35,959 bases of DNA. It comes from an uncultured bacterium. Its GTDB lineage: Bacteria > Bacillota_I > Bacilli_A > RF39 > UBA660. Location: assembly GCA_949284575.1 (NCBI GenBank), contig CASDWO010000109.1, forward strand, positions 1-35,959. The letters run 5' to 3'. The notes beneath the pieces were generated by a model, which was not told where the DNA came from, ran no database searches, and worked only from the letters and a program-made list of their open reading frames with translations. How positions within the stretch are numbered: the first letter of the stretch is position 1; every line of letters starts with the position of its first letter. The translations under genes were made by a program, and so were the position numbers. This document shows, piece by piece, positions 32,366 to 35,959 of the stretch.

Positions 32366-33010
32366 ATGACAGAAGAAATATTAAAATATGAAGGTCTTGT
32401 TAAAAGTATTACAAACAAATATAATTTTCGTAATGATTATGATGATTTATATCAAGCTGGTATGATAGGTTTAATTACAGCATTAAAGAAATATGATCAA
32501 AAAAGAGAAAGTAATTTTATAGATTATGCTTATTTTTATATTAAAGGAGAAATATTAAAGACAATTAATAGTGATTATCAAGTTAAAGTATCTTGTGATA
32601 CTTATAAATTAAGTAAAGAGATAAATGAAACTAGAATCTTTTTAGCACAAAGTTTAGGAAGAGAACCAACTACTTATGAAATAAGTTATGTATTAGGAGA
32701 AAGTGAAGAAAAGATAATTAGTGTTATAAATGCTCTTAGTAATATTTATAGTTTAGATAATAATAGTCTAGATGAAGATATTAATCTTTATAATAAGATA
32801 GCATTAATAGAAAAAGGATATGATGTTGGAGTATTAGATTTAAAAGAAGCGATAAACACTTTAGAAGAAAGTGAAAGAGAATTAATAACCACAAGATACT
32901 ATCAAGATATGACTCAAAAAGAAACAGCAGAAGTCTTAGGAATTAGTCAAGTTCAAGTAAGTAGAAAAGAAAGTAAAATACTAGAGAAATTAAAAAGTAA
33001 AGTAGCTTAA
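32366..33010 (+). CDS. Sporulation sigma factor, SigF/SigG type
   Basis: Sigma-70 family member of 214 residues. Region 2 is YDDLYQAGMIGLITALKKYDQKRESNFIDYAYFYIKGEILKTI, followed by a region-3 part resembling SigF/SigB/SigG (VKVSCDTYKLSKEINETRIFLAQSLGREPTTYEISYVLG) and region 4 with helix-turn-helix TQKETAEVLGISQVQVSRKESKIL. There is no pro-sequence, which argues against SigE/SigK. In Bacillus, sigF is just upstream of spoVA; here a related sigma lies just downstream, and the Spo0A-like box before it favours SigF over SigG. spoIIAA/spoIIAB are not seen, so its anti-sigma must be encoded elsewhere. Confidence 0.8.
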   Translation: MTEEILKYEGLVKSITNKYNFRNDYDDLYQAGMIGLITALKKYDQKRESNFIDYAYFYIKGEILKTINSDYQVKVSCDTYKLSKEINETRIFLAQSLGREPTTYEISYVLGESEEKIISVINALSNIYSLDNNSLDEDINLYNKIALIEKGYDVGVLDLKEAINTLEESERELITTRYYQDMTQKETAEVLGISQVQVSRKESKILEKLKSKVA

Positions 33011-33026
33011 TTATTATAAAATAAAT

Positions 33027-33056
33027 TTGACTATAATTAATTCTCTATGTTAGAAT
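33027..33056 (+). promoter_or_regulatory. Promoter of the DGR target gene
   Basis: TTGACT at 33027-33032 and TAGAAT at 33051-33056 with an 18-base spacer; the start codon is 69 bases further on. Confidence 0.5.
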
Positions 33057-33059
33057 ACT

Positions 33060-33078
33060 TATAGATAAGATATCTATA
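33060..33078 (+). repeat. 8-bp inverted repeat in the target gene leader
   Basis: TATAGATA-AGA-TATCTATA, perfect, just downstream of the -10. It could be an operator or a 5' hairpin in the mRNA. Confidence 0.4.
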
Positions 33079-33124
33079 ATACCTATATATAAAAAGATAA
33101 CTAAGTAGTAAAGGTGATGATTAT

Positions 33125-35011
33125 ATGAAAAAGAATAAAGAGAAAGTAGTAATAATAAGTTTACTAGTATTATTGCTTGTTTTAACAGTGGGAATAAGTT
33201 ATGCAGCATTTAGTTATAGTGGACTAGGTACAAAGCTAAATACAATTACTACAGGAAGTATTTCTATGACATATAGTGAAACAGATAATGTTATAAGTCT
33301 AGATAAAGCCCTACCTACAACAGATAAGACAGGAAAAACATTAGAAGATTATTTTGAATTTACTGTATCAAGCAACATATCAGGAGATACAAATATTAAT
33401 TATGAGATCAGTGCAAAAGCTGAACCTAATAATACTTTTAGTGGAGAAAATGTTAAGTTATATTTAACAAGAGTAACAGATAATGGTGAAGAAGAAGTAA
33501 TGGCTCCTGAAATATATAATGAAGAGGAAAATGCTAACAGCTTTACAGGAAGACCAGCAAATGAAATGAGCTTATATACTTCAAGTATGAGTGCAAGTGA
33601 ATCAAATACATATCGTTTAAGAATGTATGTAACGGAAGAATATAATCCTCAAGGTGATGGAGGAAATTTAACTTTTAGTGTTAAAGTAAATGTTTATGGA
33701 AAAGATAGAGTAGCTGATGAAGTAAGTGATGTGTTACTTGCAAATATACCTGAAGAAAATCAATATGATGATGGAGTAGATACCTTTATTACAGGAGAAA
33801 ATCCAAACAATTATATATGGTATAGTGGAAAACTATGGAGAGCGGTGTCTATAAATAATGATGCTAAGACAACAAAATTAGTAACCCAGTGGAATATAAG
33901 TACAATTACATATAATCCTATTAATCAAACTAACTTTGAGGGAAGTTTTATGCAAGATTGGTTAAATGATACAACAGTAGATGGTTTTCTTGGTAATTTA
34001 AGGGATTATGAATACTTTATAGTGACAGATGCAGAGTGGGATGCCACATTAGATGCAACTGATTTAGAAAGTATAACAAGACCAAATGGAACAACAGCAG
34101 TAACAGCACCTGTAGGACTTTTAAACATGTATGAGTATCAATCTAGCAATAACGGGAGAACAGATGGATATTTAAATAATGGACTTTGGTGGTGGACCTT
34201 AACACCATATAGTTCGTCATACGTGCGTGGCGTGAGCTACGATGGCAGTGAGTACAGCAATTATCCTTCGTACGCGCGCGGCGTTCGCCCATCAATAAAT
34301 CTAAAATCTAGCGTTCGTATCGTAGATGGTGATGGAACAGAGAATAACCCGTATCGTTTAGAAGGAGATAATGATACAGATCTTTTGGGAACACTACTAA
34401 ATACAAGATATAGCGGTGAATATATTCGTTTTGGAAATGATGAAAATGACCTCTATAGAATAGTAAGTCACGAAAATGGTTCAGGAACAAAAATAGTAAG
34501 TGTTGTTCCTCTAAAAAACAGTGGTTCTTATATAGAAAGCACCTTTGGAAGTAATACATCATATTCAAGTACAAATACAATAGGTACATTCTTAAATGGA
34601 GAATATCTAACAAGTTATGTAGATAGTACATATAGTAATATGATAGAAGATAGTACTATATGGTATTTAGGGACAGTAGGAAGTGGTACATCATATAAAT
34701 TAGCAAAATATGTAGATACCAATATGAGTAGTACAACTACATCAACTACAAATGCCAAAGTAGGGTTACTTCGTATGGGAGAATTAATGGCTGGCCAATT
34801 TGATAGATATAATAATAACACTTATTATTGGATCTTAACACCATATAGTTCGTCAATCGTGCGTAGCGTGACCTACAATGGCATTGAGAACATCGGCAGT
34901 CCTTCGTACGCGTTCGGCGTTCGCCCATCCATAAATCTAAAATCTAACGTACAAATTATAAATGGTGATGGGACCTTAAATTCACCATTTGAAATACAGT
35001 TAGAAAGTTAA
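33125..35011 (+). CDS. DGR target: surface protein with two tandem hypervariable SUMF1/C-lectin-like domains
   Basis: 628 residues. Basic N-terminus and hydrophobic segment (7-27, signal or anchor ending SYAAFSYSG), then a beta-sandwich region (about 28-195) resembling TasA/camelysin-like proteins (ITTGSISMTYSE). Two similar DUF6273-like domains follow: first about 220-415, second about 420-628. Each ends in a variable stretch: residues 364-387 (S-S-Y-V-R-G-V-S-Y-D-G..., VR1) and 576-599 (S-S-I-V-R-S-V-T-Y-N-G..., VR2), both before GVRPSINLKS. The VR DNA differs from the nearby TR almost only at adenines. This marks it as the target protein of a diversity-generating retroelement. Likely a displayed binder; ligand unknown. 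GGTGATG ribosome site and its own promoter. Confidence 0.9.
   Translation: MKKNKEKVVIISLLVLLLVLTVGISYAAFSYSGLGTKLNTITTGSISMTYSETDNVISLDKALPTTDKTGKTLEDYFEFTVSSNISGDTNINYEISAKAEPNNTFSGENVKLYLTRVTDNGEEEVMAPEIYNEEENANSFTGRPANEMSLYTSSMSASESNTYRLRMYVTEEYNPQGDGGNLTFSVKVNVYGKDRVADEVSDVLLANIPEENQYDDGVDTFITGENPNNYIWYSGKLWRAVSINNDAKTTKLVTQWNISTITYNPINQTNFEGSFMQDWLNDTTVDGFLGNLRDYEYFIVTDAEWDATLDATDLESITRPNGTTAVTAPVGLLNMYEYQSSNNGRTDGYLNNGLWWWTLTPYSSSYVRGVSYDGSEYSNYPSYARGVRPSINLKSSVRIVDGDGTENNPYRLEGDNDTDLLGTLLNTRYSGEYIRFGNDENDLYRIVSHENGSGTKIVSVVPLKNSGSYIESTFGSNTSYSSTNTIGTFLNGEYLTSYVDSTYSNMIEDSTIWYLGTVGSGTSYKLAKYVDTNMSSTTTSTTNAKVGLLRMGELMAGQFDRYNNNTYYWILTPYSSSIVRSVTYNGIENIGSPSYAFGVRPSINLKSNVQIINGDGTLNSPFEIQLES
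34213..34286 (+). repeat. DGR variable repeat 1 (VR1)
   Basis: 74 bp aligned without gaps to the TR. 13 of 26 template adenines are changed, including two whole AA pairs (AAC to GGC, AAC to CGC). Among 48 non-adenine positions there is one change (a third-base C to T in the ninth AAY codon). Both ends (TTCGTCA, GGCGTTC) are identical to the TR. Confidence 0.93.
34849..34922 (+). repeat. DGR variable repeat 2 (VR2)
   Basis: 74 bp aligned without gaps to the TR. 12 of 26 template adenines are changed (for example AAC to GGC, AAC to TTC) and none of the 48 non-adenine positions. It differs from VR1 at many of the same adenine-derived sites, so the two sites diversify independently. Confidence 0.95.
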
Positions 35012-35012
35012 C

Positions 35013-35048
35013 AGTCACGAAAGAGAAATATAATTCTCTTTCGTGACT
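35013..35048 (+). repeat. 15-bp perfect hairpin between target gene and TR
   Basis: AGTCACGAAAGAGAA and TTCTCTTTCGTGACT (35013-35027 and 35034-35048) with 6-base loop ATATAA, starting two bases after the stop codon. No T-run follows, so it is not a standard terminator; it might still stop or stabilise the mRNA, or be a DGR cis element such as the hairpin found downstream of VR in the Bordetella phage system. Confidence 0.8.
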
Positions 35049-35060
35049 AATCAAAAAGGC

Positions 35061-35066
35061 TATAAT
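35061..35066 (+). promoter_or_regulatory. Possible -10 of the template RNA
   Basis: TATAAT placed about 40 bases before the TR; the -35 region is poor (it falls in the hairpin stem). Confidence 0.3.
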
Positions 35067-35087
35067 TAGTTTAAAATAGATTATAGT

Positions 35088-35250
35088 AGGAAATTACCAA
35101 AATTTTCGTCAAACGTGCGTAACGTGAACAACAATGGCAATGAGAACAACAACAATCCTTCGAACGCGAACGGCGTTCACCATTTCCTTTTAAACCTAGC
35201 ATTATAGTTAATAACTATATAGAATAGATAAAAGGAACAGGTAATTTCCT
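35088..35250 (+). ncRNA. DGR template RNA region, bracketed by an 11-bp inverted repeat
   Basis: AGGAAATTACC (35088-35098) and GGTAATTTCCT (35240-35250) are perfect inverted copies on either side of the TR, able to close the template RNA as a long stem-loop. Inside, after the TR, is a second palindrome, TATAGTTA-A-TAACTATA (35203-35219). No protein frame covers the region. RNA boundaries are not known; those given are the arms of the repeat. Confidence 0.6.
35105..35178 (+). repeat. DGR template repeat (TR)
   Basis: 74-bp non-coding copy of the VRs, 183 bp after VR2, same strand. Read in the VR frame it has twelve AAY (Asn) codons at exactly the variable residues and GC-rich fixed codons between them. 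The other adenines are the third base of a TCA and the middle base of a GAG. The 3' end matches the VRs through GGCGTTC and then differs (ACCAT against GCCCAT). Shorter than most described TRs. Confidence 0.95.
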
Positions 35251-35286
35251 TGTGTTAAAACACTAAAGACTAGATAGATAATAGAA

Positions 35287-35315
35287 TTGTAATTATTTAT
35301 GAAACTATTTATACA
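35287..35315 (+). promoter_or_regulatory. Possible promoter for the DGR accessory genes
   Basis: TTGTAA at 35287-35292 and TATACA at 35310-35315 with a 17-base spacer, 145 bases before the accessory gene. Confidence 0.4.
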
Positions 35316-35374
35316 CTATCTGACCCTTATAAAACTAAAGGAAAGGTTAGTCCTATGTTTTATGTCAAGTAACA

Positions 35375-35406
35375 TTGTAAATTTATGTAAATACATAAAT
35401 TTACAA
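35375..35406 (+). repeat. 15-bp hairpin upstream of a T18 tract
   Basis: Perfect inverted repeat TTGTAAATTTATGTA (35375-35389) and its complement (35392-35406) separated by two bases. It is 10 bases before the T-tract, slightly far for a standard terminator, but may end the template RNA. Confidence 0.7.
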
Positions 35407-35416
35407 AAATGCTTGA

Positions 35417-35434
35417 TTTTTTTTTTTTTTTTTT
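35417..35434 (+). repeat. T18 homopolymer tract
   Basis: Eighteen T's in a row between the hairpin and the next gene. It could be the U-tract of a terminator for the template RNA and could vary in length by slippage. Confidence 0.75.
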
Positions 35435-35459
35435 GATACATTAAGGGAAAGATGGGAGA

Positions 35460-35807
35460 ATGATAAATATGGAATCTAATTTAGTTTACTTTAAACGTAA
35501 AGGAGTAATGATTTATGTAAATAAGAGTGATAGTTATATTGTTAGTTATCTATTAGATAAACCTTATAAAGATACTTTCTATATTGAAAGAAATTCAATT
35601 AGTAAGTTAATAACTTTATTAAATAAATGTCATATTAATTATCTCTATGATAAGCCTAATACTTTTTCTGATAATAAATATTCTAAGTATCTAGAGTATG
35701 GTAAGTTATCTAATAGAATAGATAAATTATCTACTAACCTAAAGAATTGTTTATATCTAGATAATATTGAAGATATTATTTCTAAGATGGAGAAGTTCTA
35801 TGAGTAG
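35460..35807 (+). CDS. DGR accessory protein, possible MutS-domain-I-like
   Basis: 115 residues. The order VYFKRKGVMIYVNKSDSYIVSYLL, then YIERNSISKLITLLNKCHINYLYD, follows the secondary-structure pattern of the MutS mismatch-binding N-terminal domain ('LLFRMGDFYELF..DA..AA..L', then '[25 protein letters not shown]'). From memory, surveys of DGRs list a MutS-like (MSL) accessory gene type; this fits, but the match is by eye and distant. Start either at 35460 (AAGGGAAAG 8 bases upstream) or at the ATG at 35469 (GGGAG ten bases upstream). Its end overlaps the next frame by eight bases, so the genes are coupled. Confidence 0.55.
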   Translation: MINMESNLVYFKRKGVMIYVNKSDSYIVSYLLDKPYKDTFYIERNSISKLITLLNKCHINYLYDKPNTFSDNKYSKYLEYGKLSNRIDKLSTNLKNCLYLDNIEDIISKMEKFYE

Positions 35808-35959
35808 TTTTGTTTTAGAAAATAAACTTAAAGAAATAGATATTATTACTGATAAAATAATTTTAAATATTAATAATAAATATAAAACACTCAAGAATAA
35901 TATAATAGACTCTAATTATAAATTACTTTATTACTTATATTATACTAATACTTTAGAAA
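35800..35959 (+). CDS. Partial gene running off the window (helical N-terminus)
   Basis: Open frame from ATG at 35800 through the last base, 53 codons visible, starting MSSFVLENKLKEIDIITDKI and continuing with Lys/Asn/Tyr-rich helical sequence (YYLYYTNTLE). It is coupled to the preceding gene by an overlap. No reverse-transcriptase motif is visible in this part; it may be an Avd-like helical-bundle accessory protein or the N-terminal extension of the reverse transcriptase. Which one cannot be decided from here. Confidence 0.6.
   Translation, partial: MSSFVLENKLKEIDIITDKIILNINNKYKTLKNNIIDSNYKLLYYLYYTNTLE

Noticed and set aside
34308-34928. Minus-strand open frames opposite the DGR target
   Set aside because: Antisense shadows over the second variable domain; the plus-strand gene has clear domain repeats and a ribosome site.
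35105-35178. The TR could be a decayed third copy of the VR domain
   Set aside because: A decayed copy would differ at all bases and would retain flanking domain sequence. The TR has only the 74-bp core, its differences from the VRs fall on its own adenines, and every variable codon is AAY.
35088-35434. Retron msr/msd locus
   Set aside because: The inverted repeats are retron-like, but the repeat is shared with VRs in a coding gene and differs only at adenines, which is DGR-specific. No retron reverse transcriptase is visible.

Overview
The window looks like a piece of chromosome from a low-GC, spore-forming Firmicute, probably an uncultured Bacilli-like gut lineage. The DNA is strongly AT-rich, Shine-Dalgarno sites are strong (GGAGG/GGTGA types), and TGA is a stop codon (tsaE and tsaB end in it), so this is not the Mycoplasma code. 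Spore-specific genes (spoVAC-D-E, spoIVFA/FB, coat proteins, a sporulation-type sigma factor) place it outside the Mollicutes proper. Exact taxonomy is inference.

Layout. 1-3480: the tRNA t6A-modification genes tsaE-tsaB-rimI-(lipoprotein)-tsaD. 3573-8359: an alcohol/aldehyde redox cluster (short-chain dehydrogenase, FucO-like iron alcohol dehydrogenase, FIST-domain protein, aldehyde dehydrogenase). 8397-11640: a putative metallopeptidase, a membrane-anchored NagZ-like glycosidase, a MerR regulator with a typical MerR promoter, and a lipoprotein. 11743-15626: SPOR/SpoIIB-like gene, radC, mreC, mreD, spoIVFA-like, spoIVFB, a compressed version of the Bacillus spoIIB-maf-radC-mreBCD-minCD-spoIVFAB locus. 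15699-18094: an unknown protein coupled to a papain-like cysteine-peptidase protein, then DedA. 18170-23204: collagen-like exosporium-type protein, tRNA-Ala, a possible CheD-fold protein, a GT4 glycosyltransferase, RodA, and CotO-like/CotY-Z-like coat proteins. 23364-26408: a degenerate PTS-EIIB-like membrane protein, a 34-residue tandem-repeat protein, an orphan sporulation-type histidine kinase, and YqeK. 26466-33010: two surface proteins with SUMF1/C-lectin-like (DUF6273-like) domains, spoVAC-spoVAD-spoVAE, a secreted unknown, and a SigF/SigG-type sigma factor.

The highlight is at the right end (33125-35959): a diversity-generating retroelement (DGR). The 628-aa surface protein at 33125-35011 carries two tandem SUMF1/C-lectin-like domains, each ending in a 74-bp variable repeat (VR1 34213-34286, VR2 34849-34922). 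A 74-bp non-coding template repeat (TR 35105-35178) lies just downstream. Compared with the TR, VR1 differs at 13 of 26 adenines and 1 of 48 other bases; VR2 differs at 12 of 26 adenines and 0 of 48 other bases. This is the adenine-specific signature of mutagenic retrohoming. The TR is bracketed by a perfect 11-bp inverted repeat, a 15-bp hairpin separates it from the target gene, and a possible MutS-domain-I-like accessory gene plus a second open frame run toward the window edge. No reverse transcriptase is visible; it should lie beyond 35959.

A second theme is sporulation control. The Spo0A-box heptamer TGTCGAA occurs four times by eye in this window, always between genes: before the iron alcohol dehydrogenase, the SpoIIB-like gene, the histidine kinase and the sigma factor.
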